From assembly GCA_021819255.1 (NCBI GenBank), contig JAKART010000060.1, positions 1 through 9,400 of the forward strand: a stretch of 9,400 nucleotides of DNA, written 5' to 3'. Origin of the DNA: Acidobacteriota bacterium (GTDB taxonomy: Bacteria > Acidobacteriota > Terriglobia > Terriglobales > Acidobacteriaceae). Each line of letters starts with the position of its first letter. The stretch's first letter is position 1. Below are positions 1-7,044 of the stretch, in pieces. Under the pieces are notes generated by a model. The model was not told the origin of the DNA and ran no database searches. It saw nothing but the letters and a program-made list of their open reading frames with translations. Made by a program: the position numbers and the translations under genes.

Positions 1-203
1 CGCTCCTGAAGAAACTCGGCCAGTTGGGAGATGGTGGCGACGCCGCGCTCTGAGAATCCGGCGATGCCCAGCAGGAGCTGATGTTGTTGCGGCGTGACGC
101 CGGCGGACCGGGCTTCCTTTTCGCTGAAGCGAAGAAAGCGCCGGAGCGCGTAGCGGAAGTTGGCTAAACCACGCAGCAACTCGCGGTCTGGTGGTTGGTT
201 CAT
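1..203 (-). CDS. MarR-family transcriptional regulator, N-terminal part (cut by left edge)
   Basis: Reading the minus strand from an ATG at 203-201 gives 67 codons that stay open to the window edge; the C-terminal half is missing. The protein begins MNQPPDRELLRGLANFRYAL, an N-terminal dimerisation-type helix, followed by a segment around residues 36-48 (GVTPQQHQLLLGIAG) and then TISQLAEFLQER. That order, helix then 'TPxQ..LL..I' then the start of a winged helix-turn-helix, is typical of MarR regulators, which bind DNA as dimers and usually respond to small aromatic ligands or oxidants. A GGAG lies about nine bases upstream of the ATG, supporting this start. A near-perfect dyad at 252-278, 49 bases upstream, is a good candidate for its own operator. 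The DNA-reading helix and wing lie outside the window, so the target and ligand cannot be judged. OhrR-like or other MarR subfamilies are all possible. Confidence 0.82.
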   Translation of the reverse strand, partial: MNQPPDRELLRGLANFRYALRRFLRFSEKEARSAGVTPQQHQLLLGIAGFSERGVATISQLAEFLQE

Positions 204-251
204 TCTGGCGAACTCCGGAGCGGCGCATTCCCTGCGCAGGTAGCCGCATTT

Positions 252-278
252 AAATTAGATCGCAATGCAACCTAATTT
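252..278. promoter_or_regulatory. 27-bp dyad, candidate MarR operator
   Basis: The outer arms AAATTAG (252-258) and CTAATTT (272-278) are perfect inverted complements. Inside them GCA (262-264) and TGC (266-268) flank the central A265, and T260 pairs with A270. Eleven of thirteen base pairs match; the exceptions are 259/271 and 261/269. The site is AT-rich in a GC-rich region and lies 49-75 bases upstream of the MarR start, the usual place for autoregulation. The assignment to this regulator is an inference from position and symmetry. No clean sigma-70 hexamers could be fixed around it. Confidence 0.55.
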
Positions 279-399
279 TACATCGCATGATGATCTTTTT
301 ACCAGGCGAGCCGGAGGAAGAGACTGGCGGCTCCGGCAATCTGAGCTTCGGAATCGAATGGGCCGGGCAGGCCAGGTTGCGACGGAGGGCCGCTGCTTG

Positions 400-477
400 G
401 CGCAGCTCCCTGGCGCAGCGCCTTGACGCAGCTCCTTGACGCATCTCCTTGACGCAGCGCCTTGGCTCCACTCCTTC
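400..477. repeat. 13-bp tandem repeat, about six copies
   Basis: Consecutive 13-base units start at 400, 413, 426, 439, 452 and 465. Units 2 to 5 follow the consensus RCGCAGCKCCTTG with one or two changes each (for example ACGCAGCTCCTTG at 426 and ACGCATCTCCTTG at 439). Unit 1 has CCCTG instead of CCTTG, and unit 6 (GCTCCACTCCTTC) is degenerate. Thirteen is not a multiple of three, so the array fits non-coding DNA, probably grown by slippage. Copy number could vary between strains. Confidence 0.8.
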
Positions 478-704
478 GCGCGATCGGCCTCCTCGCTCCC
501 TCTTTACCCCGTTCTCCGCGCCCACGGTTGGGGCTGGAATTATGGGGTCGAAGCCGGGAGGTTGGGGCGGGCAAGCGAATGCAATCAAGCCGCTCCTCCA
601 GAGGTCAACGGATCCGCCGGATCCTATGGGGGTGAACTCCAGGCGGTTGGAGCGGGTTTCCACCACGCGGCGTCCTCTCTCCCAGAGAGCCTTGCTTTCC
701 CAAG

Positions 705-733
705 GCGGCTCGGGATGAGGGGCAAGAGCCGCC
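705..733. repeat. GC-rich inverted repeat (8-bp arms, 13-nt loop)
   Basis: GGCGGCTC (705-712) and GAGCCGCC (726-733) are perfect inverted complements separated by 13 bases. There is no T-run on either side, so it is not a classical intrinsic terminator. It lies about 90 bases upstream of the AlgH-like start and could be an RNA hairpin, a binding site or a dispersed intergenic palindrome. Its role is unknown. Confidence 0.45.
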
Positions 734-824
734 TCGATTTGAAGATTCGCCGCCTGGGAGCGGAAAAAATCCCGTGCGGGAGGCTGTGGGGAGATTGATA
801 ATCTTCTCAGGAAGGTTTTCGATC

Positions 825-1730
825 ATGGGCCTGCGCAGATCTCCGCTCTTCGTGATGTTGGCCTGGATCTTGCCTGGCGTTGCCTGGGCCGGCCTTGCCG
901 TTTTGGCGGGGATGCATGCGGGCCTGCGCAGCGCCGGCGGCGGCAGATCGAATGGAGACAGGCCGAGGCCGAAGCTGGCGAGGGCAGCTCCCGTCACCAC
1001 CACTGTCTTGTTGCACGGCAAGCAGCCGGAGGGCAGGCTGGAGATAAGGCCCGTCTTTCTGGGTCCGGAGAGCGCATGGCCGGAACAGGAGAGCGGATGG
1101 CAGGGGCCCGTTTCAGTTCCCATCCAACTCCGCGATCCCAGCGGACTGGCAGAGGGAAAGGTGCTGGTGGCCAGCCGCAGATTGGGCGATCCGCTCTTTG
1201 CCAGAACGGTGATCCTGCTGGTTCACTATGGTCGCAGGAGCGTGCTGGGTCTGGTGCTCAACCGGCGCACCAAGGTGCCGATCTCGCGCGTTTTCGATCT
1301 AAAGGCAGCCAGAGATCGCAGCGATCCGGTGTATCTCGGCGGGCCGGTGCAGCCTTCGGTGGTATTCGCTCTGCTGAAGTCGCCGGTGGATGAGAAGAAG
1401 GCGGAGAACGTCTTCGGCCAGGTGTATCTGATCTCCGCGAAGAGTCTCTTCGAAAAGAAGCTGGCGTCCCGGCCCGATCCGGCCGTCTTCCATGTGTACC
1501 TGGGGTATGCGGGCTGGACGCAGCAGCAACTTCAGTCCGAGGTGCGGATGGGCGCCTGGTTCATCTTCCCGGCGGAGGCGGACGAGGTCTTCAACTCCGA
1601 TCCTGAGGCGCTGTGGAGCCGGATGATTCGAGAGACCGAGCTGGAATCGGCGCAGGCGGAGCCATTGCCCGGGATCGTTGCGGCGAGAGAAGGCTTTGAG
1701 CGCGCTGCCTTCGTCCTGCACCAGCCCTGA
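825..1730 (+). CDS. AlgH/YqgE (UPF0301, DUF179) family protein with N-terminal export signal or anchor
   Basis: The ATG at 825 is chosen because AGGAAGG lies nine bases upstream (809-815); a GTG at 774 in the same frame has no such site. The product has 301 residues. The AlgH/YqgE domain spans about residues 108-280, with the family features in order: GLAEGKVLVASRRLGDPLF (107-125), RTVILLV, the GLVLNR element (142-147), YLGGPV (170-175) and HVYLGYAGW (223-231). The biochemical role of this family is not settled; in Pseudomonas, algH was named from alginate regulation. Ordinary members are cytosolic and roughly 180-190 residues long. This one has about 105 extra N-terminal residues that begin MGLRRSPLFVMLAWILPG and continue hydrophobic to about residue 30, like a signal peptide (possible cleavage after AWA at 20-22) or a membrane anchor. 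It stands alone, divergent from MarR and convergent with the glycosidase remnant. The family call is firm; the localisation is an inference. Confidence 0.88.
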   Translation: MGLRRSPLFVMLAWILPGVAWAGLAVLAGMHAGLRSAGGGRSNGDRPRPKLARAAPVTTTVLLHGKQPEGRLEIRPVFLGPESAWPEQESGWQGPVSVPIQLRDPSGLAEGKVLVASRRLGDPLFARTVILLVHYGRRSVLGLVLNRRTKVPISRVFDLKAARDRSDPVYLGGPVQPSVVFALLKSPVDEKKAENVFGQVYLISAKSLFEKKLASRPDPAVFHVYLGYAGWTQQQLQSEVRMGAWFIFPAEADEVFNSDPEALWSRMIRETELESAQAEPLPGIVAAREGFERAAFVLHQP

Positions 1731-1748
1731 GCAGCTCGTTTGGACCTG

Positions 1749-2250
1749 TTACTGGACCTGGACCGTGGCTTGCAAAGGAAGATCAGCCGAGGAGTCGCCG
1801 GCCAGCAGGACGATGAGCGTAGCTTCCACTTCCAGCGCTTGGGTGTGCTTGTCCCATTAGGCCAGGCATTGCGCGGGCGGGGCAATTTGCAAGGTCTTGC
1901 TCTGTCCGGCGGGCAAGCGGACGCGCTGGAAGCCCTCCAACTCTTTGCGCGGGCGCGGAGCCCGGGTCGTCTACGGAGAGCTGCACGACGGCATCGCCGG
2001 CTCGCCGCCCGGTGTTGGACACATCCATGCTGACGGTGATCGCGCCGTCTTTGAAATACAGATGGTCTGGATTGGAGTCTCCGGAGACTGGCAAAGCGCT
2101 GCAGGAGCGTGTGGAGCGCAACCCTGATCCAGACGAACCGGCCGCCGCCGGGCCAGGCAAGCGCCACCGCCTGTTCATTCTGTCCGATCTCGCCGAGCGC
2201 AGGCAAAAAAGACGGGGATCTCCCGGGATGCTGTCGAAGTCCACCCTGCA
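1749..2250 (-). pseudogene. Degraded C-terminal end of a family 3 glycoside hydrolase (beta-glucosidase type)
   Basis: On the minus strand, about 2080-1965 encodes DGAITVSMDVSNTGRRAGDA followed by VVQLSVDDPG, the start of the fibronectin III-like domain that closes many GH3 beta-glucosidases. The next conserved piece, KELEGFQRVRLPAGQSKT, is found only after a one-base frame change near 1947-1965. That frame then hits a TAA at 1859-1857 and continues in phase as WDKHTQALEVEATLIVLLAG, then DSSADLPLQATVQVQ, ending at a TAA at 1751-1749. Farther upstream, decayed matches to the preceding GH3 segment can be guessed: GSSGSGLRST (2139-2110) in place of PFGxGLSYT, and VDFDSIPGDP (from 2244) in place of PVTFYxSxxxxP. 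Only the last 160 or so residues of a protein normally over 700 long are present, so it is a truncated, inactive relic. The part below 2090 is well supported; the upstream limit is approximate. Two sequencing errors could mimic the frameshift and stop, but not the missing N-terminal bulk. Confidence 0.75.
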
Positions 2251-2328
2251 TCTGCTTGATCTCACGGGTATTTGCGAGGCCCGGATCGCCCGCCGGGAGA
2301 ACGCCACGCCGGCCCGGTGCCAGGCCGC

Positions 2329-2368
2329 GGAACTCGATCGTTCCAACTCAACTTGCTGGAACCGTTCC
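2329..2368. promoter_or_regulatory. Cluster of four GGAAC/GTTCC half-sites (candidate operator)
   Basis: GGAAC occurs at 2329-2333 and 2358-2362; its complement GTTCC occurs at 2340-2344 and 2364-2368. They form two inverted pairs (spacers of 6 and 1 bases), and GTTCCA (2340-2345) also faces TGGAAC (2357-2362) across 11 bases. The cluster ends just upstream of the possible -10 of the ABC operon, so it could bind a dimeric regulator. One GGAAC may instead be an ECF -35 element. No regulator gene is adjacent to the operon. Confidence 0.35.
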
Positions 2369-2385
2369 CGGCGCCTTCACGTATG
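2358..2385 (+). promoter_or_regulatory. Candidate ECF-sigma-type promoter of the ABC/peptidase operon
   Basis: GGAACC (2358-2363), a 16-base spacer and CGTATG (2380-2385) match the general layout of extracytoplasmic-function sigma promoters (a GGAAC-like -35 and a CGT-like -10 about 16 bases apart). Transcription would start near 2392, leaving a leader of about 125 bases before the GTG at 2516. A sigma-70-like TATGAT overlaps at 2382-2387, but the bases 17 upstream of it do not resemble TTGACA. No sigma or anti-sigma gene is visible in the window. This is pattern matching only. Confidence 0.35.
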
Positions 2386-2515
2386 ATGTTTTGCACTCGG
2401 GCTTTTGATTTCAACAGGGCCGGCTGCCCCCGCGGTTCGGCTGTCCTTTCATCGTCGCATCCTTACCATCGCGGCCCGCGCCTGTCTTCGTTTGGGCCGT
2501 TGAGGAGAATCCTCT

Positions 2516-3415
2516 GTGCCGGAGCACACGCACCCACTCGAACTGCGCATTCAGAATCTGACCAAAACCTACAAGAACGGCGTCAAGGCGCTCGACGGCG
2601 TTTCGCTCGTCATTCCGCGCGGCCTGTACGGCCTGTTGGGGCCCAATGGCGCGGGCAAATCCACCCTGATGCGCATCATCGCCACGCTGCAGGAACCCGA
2701 CGCCGGCACGATCCGCTTCGGTTCCATCGACGTGCTGGCGCAGAAGGAAGAGGTTCGCAAGCTGCTCGGCTATCTGCCGCAGGACTTCGGCGTCTATCCC
2801 CGGGTCAGCGCTGAGGATATGCTCGACCACTTGGCCCTGCTCAAAGGCCTCACCCAGGGCAAAGAGCGGCGCGAAGTCGTGCACGCCATGCTGCAACGCG
2901 TCAACCTCTGGGAGCATCGCCGCAAGGCGCTCACCGGATTCTCCGGCGGCATGCGCCAGCGCTTTGGCATCGCCCAGGCCCTGCTGGCGAATCCGCGCCT
3001 GCTCATTGTGGACGAGCCGACGGCCGGGCTCGATCCCGGCGAGCGAAATCGCTTCTACAACCTGCTGGCTGAGATCGGCGAAGACGTCGTCGTCATCCTC
3101 TCCACTCACATCGTGCAGGACGTGATGGAGTTGTGCCGTAACATGGCCATCATTCATCAGGGCCGGGTGCTCTTTGCCGGCTCGCCGGATGCCGCCGTGG
3201 CCAGCCTCGAAGACCGCGTCTGGGCGCGCGGCGTTGCCCGCGAGCAGGTGGAAGAGTATCGATCCCGCATGGCCGTCATCTCTCACAAACTCGTCGCCGG
3301 CCAACCACGGATTCATGTGCTTGCCGATGAGGCGCCGGAGCCGGGCTTTTTCGCTGTTGCGGCCGATCTTGAAGATGTCTTCTTCGCCAACATCGCCGGT
3401 CTGCGCACCAACTAA
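2516..3415 (+). CDS. ABC transporter ATP-binding protein (ABC-2 type exporter ATPase)
   Basis: This is the 299-residue cytoplasmic ATPase of an ABC-2 type exporter. It contains Walker A GPNGAGKST (42-50), Q-loop Gln89 in YLPQDFG, the signature FSGGM (142-146), Walker B LLIVDE (162-167) with the catalytic Glu167, a D-loop AGLDP (170-174) and the switch His198 in STH. All catalytic residues are intact, so it should hydrolyse ATP. The last 70 or so residues, after the ATPase core, form a small C-terminal domain common in this family. Translation starts at GTG 2516; AGGAG at 2503-2507 lies eight bases upstream, which decides this start. The stop is 14 bases before the ATG of the permease-peptidase fusion, so the two are surely one operon and the proteins partners in one complex. 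The cargo cannot be told from the ATPase. Confidence 0.93.
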   Translation: MPEHTHPLELRIQNLTKTYKNGVKALDGVSLVIPRGLYGLLGPNGAGKSTLMRIIATLQEPDAGTIRFGSIDVLAQKEEVRKLLGYLPQDFGVYPRVSAEDMLDHLALLKGLTQGKERREVVHAMLQRVNLWEHRRKALTGFSGGMRQRFGIAQALLANPRLLIVDEPTAGLDPGERNRFYNLLAEIGEDVVVILSTHIVQDVMELCRNMAIIHQGRVLFAGSPDAAVASLEDRVWARGVAREQVEEYRSRMAVISHKLVAGQPRIHVLADEAPEPGFFAVAADLEDVFFANIAGLRTN

Positions 3416-3429
3416 CCCGAGGATCTCCC

Positions 3430-6400
3430 ATGCTGCGTTTTTTCACCTTTGAGGTTCGCTACTGGCTGCGCTCGACGATGCTCTGGGTCTTCACCGCCAT
3501 CGTCGCGTTGCTCGTCCTGCTCGCCTTAAGCACCGACCAGGTTACCGTCGGCGGAGCCATCGGCAACACCCTGCGCAATGCGCCCTTTGTCATCCAGCAG
3601 TTTTACTCCATCATGTGGTTCATCACGCTGCTGATGACCGTGGCCTTTGTCAACTCCGCGGCCTCGCGCGAATTCGCGGTAAACATGCACCAGATCCTGT
3701 TCACCAAGCCGATCCGGCGCATGGACTTCCTGCTTGGCCGGTTTTTCGGCGCCGTCGTGGTCTCCACCATTCCGATGCTCGGCATCAGCGTGGGCGCGCT
3801 GCTGGCGCCGCTCATGCCTTGGGCCGATCACGATCGCTTCGGACGGGTCGTCTGGGCCGCGCACGGCGTCAGCATCCTGCTCTTCGCACTGCCCAATACG
3901 CTTTTCATCGCAGCCCTTCTCTTCACCATCGCCGTGCTCACGCGCTCGACGATTCTCTCCTTCATCGGCGGCATCCTGCTCATCGTCGCCGACGCCGTCG
4001 CCGGTGCATTCACCTTGGACATGCGCAATGAAAAGCTCGCTGCCATGCTCGATCCCTTCGGCAACGACGCCTTCAACTATGCCACCAAATACTGGACCGT
4101 GGGGCAGCGCAACACCCACGTGCTCAGCTTGGACGGAATGTTGTTGTGGAATCGCCTGCTCTGGATCGGCGTTGGTCTCGCCGTCTTCGCCTTTGCCTGC
4201 TGGCGATTCCGTTTTGAAGAGCGCGCCGAGCGTGTCTCCAGGAAAGCGCCCGCTGTAGCCGAAGAGAATCTTGCCGCATCAGTATCGCGCCCCGTCTTCA
4301 GCCTGCACTTCGGAGCCTCGGCGCGGGTGTCCCAACTGTTGGCTACGACGAGAATCGAGACCCGTCGGCTGATGAAGACCGTCACCTTCATTGTGCTCAC
4401 CCTGGCCGCGCTGCTGAACTGCGTGGCGGCACTCATCTTCAACGCCCGCTCCGGGTATGGACTGACCACCCGCCCGGTCACCTATTCGATGATCGACATC
4501 ATCAGTGGAACCCTGTACATCTTTCTCGTCGCCATGATCACCTTCTTTGCCGGAGCGCTGGTCTGGGAGGAGCGCGATGCGCGCGTCGATGAGGTGCAGG
4601 ATGCGCTGCCGGTTCCGGAGTGGCCGAGCTTTGTCGCCAAGTTCTTCGCTCTGCTGGCTGCGATCGCTTCCATCCTCGCTCTGGTTCTCTGCGTGTCCGT
4701 CGCCGTTCAGGCATTCGACCATTACACCCGCTTCCAGATCGGCCTCTATGTGGACGAGCTGCTCTTTCATGTCATGGTCAGCTTTGCCTTCTTCACCGCG
4801 CTGGCCTTCTTCGTCCACGTTCTCTCACCGAACAAATATGTCGGTTACTTCGCCTTCATCGCCGCGCTGGTAGCCAACGCATTCATGTGGCGTCCGCTGC
4901 ACGTTGCCTCGCGGATGCTGGAGTTCGGCTCGCTGCCCACCATGACCTACTCCGACTTCTTCGGCTTCGCGCCCTGGATCATCTCCTGGCGCTGGTTTGC
5001 CGTCTATTGGGGATTCTTCTGCCTGCTGCTCTCTGTCGTCAGCGTCCTGCTCTGGCAGCGCGGCCGCGATACGCGCTGGCGCGCGCGCCTGTTCAACGCC
5101 CGACAGCGCTTTCGCGGCGTGGTCCGCGCCGCCGGCTTCCTCGGCCTCGCCGGCTTCCTGCTTACTGGCGCGTGGGTTTACTACAACACGGAGATCCTGA
5201 ACCACTTTGACAGCGAATACCAGGCTCAGCGTCGCCAGGCCGACTACGAGAAACACTGGAAGAAGTACCAGAACCTTTCCCAGCCGCGCATCACCGATGT
5301 CCACTACAACGTCGCCATCTACCCGCGTCATCGCGGACTGGTACTGCACGCGGCCGAGCAGATTGAGAACGAAACGTCGGCGCCGATCTCCCAGGTCTGG
5401 TTTACGACCGATCGCAACTTCACCTCGCGCATCGCGCTGCCCGGCGCAAAGCTGGCCACCAACGACGCCGAAACCGGCTTCCGCGTCTACAACCTGACCA
5501 CGCCCATGCAGCCGGGCGAACAGCGCACGCTTCAACTCGACGTTGAAAGCCATCCGCATGGCTTTGAAAATCAGACCACGATGACCGGGATCGTGCAGAA
5601 CGGCACCTTCTTCAACAACACGATCCTGCCGCAGATCGGCTATCAGGAGGACAACGAGCTTACCGATCCCAACGTGCGCCATCGCTTCGGCCTCAAGGAA
5701 AAAGACCTCATGCCGAAGCTCGAGGTCAACTGTACTGCCGACTGCGGCAATACCTACATCTCAAACAACTCCGACTGGGTCAACGTCGATACCGTCATCA
5801 GTACCAGTCGCAGCCAGACGGCCATTGCGCCCGGCTCGCTCATCCGCACGTGGGTTCAGGGCAATCGCAACTACTACGAGTACAAACTGGACCACTTTGC
5901 GCTCAACTTCTACTCTTTTCTCTCCGCCGACTACACCGTTGCGCGCCGCACCTGGACTGCGCCCAACGGACAGACGATCCTGATCGAGGTCTATTACCTG
6001 CGCGAGCAGCCGTGGAACGTTCCGCGCATGCTCAACTCCGTCCAGAAATCGTTCGCCTACTACACCGCCAACTTCGGCCCGTACTACCAGCGCGAGGCGC
6101 GCATCGTCGAGTTTCCGCGCGTGGCCAGCTTCGCTCAGGCCTTCCCTGGAACCATGCCCTACTCGGAGTCGATCGGCTTCATCGCCGACATCGAAAAGCC
6201 CGACGACATCGACATGGTTTTTTACGTTGTCGCACACGAGATGGCGCACCAGTGGTGGGCGCACCAACTCATCGGCGCAAATATGGAGGGCGCGACCTCG
6301 CTCTCCGAAACGCTGGCCCAGTATTCGGCGCTCATGGTCATGGAGAAGGAGTACGGCCAGAATGCGATGCGCAAATTCCTCCAGTATGAGATGGATGCTT

Positions 6401-7044
6401 ACCTGCGCGCGCGCGGCACGGAGCGACTGAAGGAGCGGCCGCTCATGCGGGTGGAAGCCAGCCAGGGCTACATCCACTATCGCAAAGGCTCCGTCGTCAT
6501 GTACTACCTGCGCGACATGATCGGCGAGGATCACGTGAACGCCGCCTTGCGCCGGATCCTCGGCGAATTCGGCTACCATGGAGCTCCCTATCCCACTTCC
6601 TGGGCCTTGGTCAACGCACTCTCCGCGCAGACTCCCGCGCAGTACCAGTACCTGATCCAGGACCTCTTCAAGGACATCACCATCTTCTCCAACCGCGCCC
6701 TCAGCGCCACTGCCGTCAAGCGGCCCGATGGCAGATATCAGGTCACCGTGGTCATCCAGACGCACAAATACAAGGCCGACGCCAAGGGCAACGAGGTTGA
6801 AGTGCCGATGAATGACTGGATCGACGTCGGCGCCCTGGCCGCGCCACCCAAAGGCTTCCATTACGGCGCTGTTCTGGCCCGCCGGCGCGTTCACATCGTC
6901 AGCGGAGACAGGGGAGCGACCAACACCTACAGCTTTGTCACGGAGACGCTGCCGGACAAGGCCGGCGTCGATCCGCTGTTGCTGCTCATGGATCGCATTC
7001 CTGACGATAACCTCAAGAAGGTGGATCTTATCTCGAAGAGATGA
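3430..7044 (+). CDS. ABC-2 permease fused to an extracytoplasmic M1-family metallopeptidase domain
   Basis: This single 1204-residue protein joins two ABC-2-like permease halves to a gluzincin peptidase. GAGGA at 3419-3423 sits six bases before the ATG. Hydrophobic segments appear near residues 15-34, 59-77, 100-129, 143-173, 174-194 and 244-261, then 316-338, 355-380, 401-429, 443-466, 470-488, 515-542 and 568-586. The last one leads into a soluble region (about 590-1204) that should lie outside the cytoplasm. That region starts with the beta-rich N-terminal domain of M1 enzymes and has the zinc motif HEMAH (936-940), WW right after it, the likely third zinc ligand Glu960 in SETLAQY, and Tyr1017 in YRKG, the position of the M1 catalytic tyrosine. 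Nineteen residues separate HExxH from Glu960, where classical M1 enzymes have 18. In place of GxMEN there is GTMPYSE (907-913). It should cut peptides, with the partner ATPase at 2516-3415 moving a substrate or driving conformational change. Fused proteins of this type are annotated in other bacteria, notably Bacteroidota and Acidobacteriota; the physiological role is unclear. The fusion is directly visible as one uninterrupted frame. Confidence 0.92.
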   Translation: MLRFFTFEVRYWLRSTMLWVFTAIVALLVLLALSTDQVTVGGAIGNTLRNAPFVIQQFYSIMWFITLLMTVAFVNSAASREFAVNMHQILFTKPIRRMDFLLGRFFGAVVVSTIPMLGISVGALLAPLMPWADHDRFGRVVWAAHGVSILLFALPNTLFIAALLFTIAVLTRSTILSFIGGILLIVADAVAGAFTLDMRNEKLAAMLDPFGNDAFNYATKYWTVGQRNTHVLSLDGMLLWNRLLWIGVGLAVFAFACWRFRFEERAERVSRKAPAVAEENLAASVSRPVFSLHFGASARVSQLLATTRIETRRLMKTVTFIVLTLAALLNCVAALIFNARSGYGLTTRPVTYSMIDIISGTLYIFLVAMITFFAGALVWEERDARVDEVQDALPVPEWPSFVAKFFALLAAIASILALVLCVSVAVQAFDHYTRFQIGLYVDELLFHVMVSFAFFTALAFFVHVLSPNKYVGYFAFIAALVANAFMWRPLHVASRMLEFGSLPTMTYSDFFGFAPWIISWRWFAVYWGFFCLLLSVVSVLLWQRGRDTRWRARLFNARQRFRGVVRAAGFLGLAGFLLTGAWVYYNTEILNHFDSEYQAQRRQADYEKHWKKYQNLSQPRITDVHYNVAIYPRHRGLVLHAAEQIENETSAPISQVWFTTDRNFTSRIALPGAKLATNDAETGFRVYNLTTPMQPGEQRTLQLDVESHPHGFENQTTMTGIVQNGTFFNNTILPQIGYQEDNELTDPNVRHRFGLKEKDLMPKLEVNCTADCGNTYISNNSDWVNVDTVISTSRSQTAIAPGSLIRTWVQGNRNYYEYKLDHFALNFYSFLSADYTVARRTWTAPNGQTILIEVYYLREQPWNVPRMLNSVQKSFAYYTANFGPYYQREARIVEFPRVASFAQAFPGTMPYSESIGFIADIEKPDDIDMVFYVVAHEMAHQWWAHQLIGANMEGATSLSETLAQYSALMVMEKEYGQNAMRKFLQYEMDAYLRARGTERLKERPLMRVEASQGYIHYRKGSVVMYYLRDMIGEDHVNAALRRILGEFGYHGAPYPTSWALVNALSAQTPAQYQYLIQDLFKDITIFSNRALSATAVKRPDGRYQVTVVIQTHKYKADAKGNEVEVPMNDWIDVGALAAPPKGFHYGAVLARRRVHIVSGDRGATNTYSFVTETLPDKAGVDPLLLLMDRIPDDNLKKVDLISKR

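Larger units (their letters stand above)
204..824. other. Long gene-poor intergenic region between divergent MarR and AlgH-like genes
   Basis: No reading frame here has a convincing start, ribosome binding site or recognisable domain. Several frames are open on both strands only because the DNA is GC-rich, and the 13-bp repeat at 400-477 runs through all three phases, which argues against coding use. Besides the dyad (252-278), the tandem repeat and the inverted repeat at 705-733, it has a small palindrome GGATCC-GCC-GGATCC at 610-624. A GATAAT at 797-802 could be a -10 box for the AlgH-like gene, but no matching -35 was seen. Confidence 0.6.

Noticed and set aside
250..666. Open minus frame of 138 residues with an Arg/Ala repeat
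   Set aside because: The repeat comes from the 13-bp array read through three phases, and there is no ribosome binding site or domain; long open frames are expected in such GC-rich DNA.
774..824. Upstream GTG start for the AlgH-like protein
   Set aside because: It lacks a ribosome binding site, whereas the ATG at 825 has AGGAAGG at good spacing and starts a proper signal-like sequence.
1532..2251. Minus frame of 239 residues overlapping the AlgH-like gene
   Set aside because: It overlaps a real gene antisense and is rich in Arg and Ser; the genuine GH3 signal in the area lies in the other minus frames.
2346..2405. Plus-strand peptide TQLAGTVPGAFTYDV resembling a piece of a bacterial Ig-like (YDG/Big) repeat
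   Set aside because: It is only about 20 residues, the preceding frame shows no domain, a stop follows at once, and it overlaps the likely promoter of the ABC operon; probably chance.
2411..3316. Minus frame of 301 residues opposite the ABC ATPase
   Set aside because: Antisense to a gene with every ABC motif intact; the His/Asp/Ala-rich composition is typical of a mirror frame.
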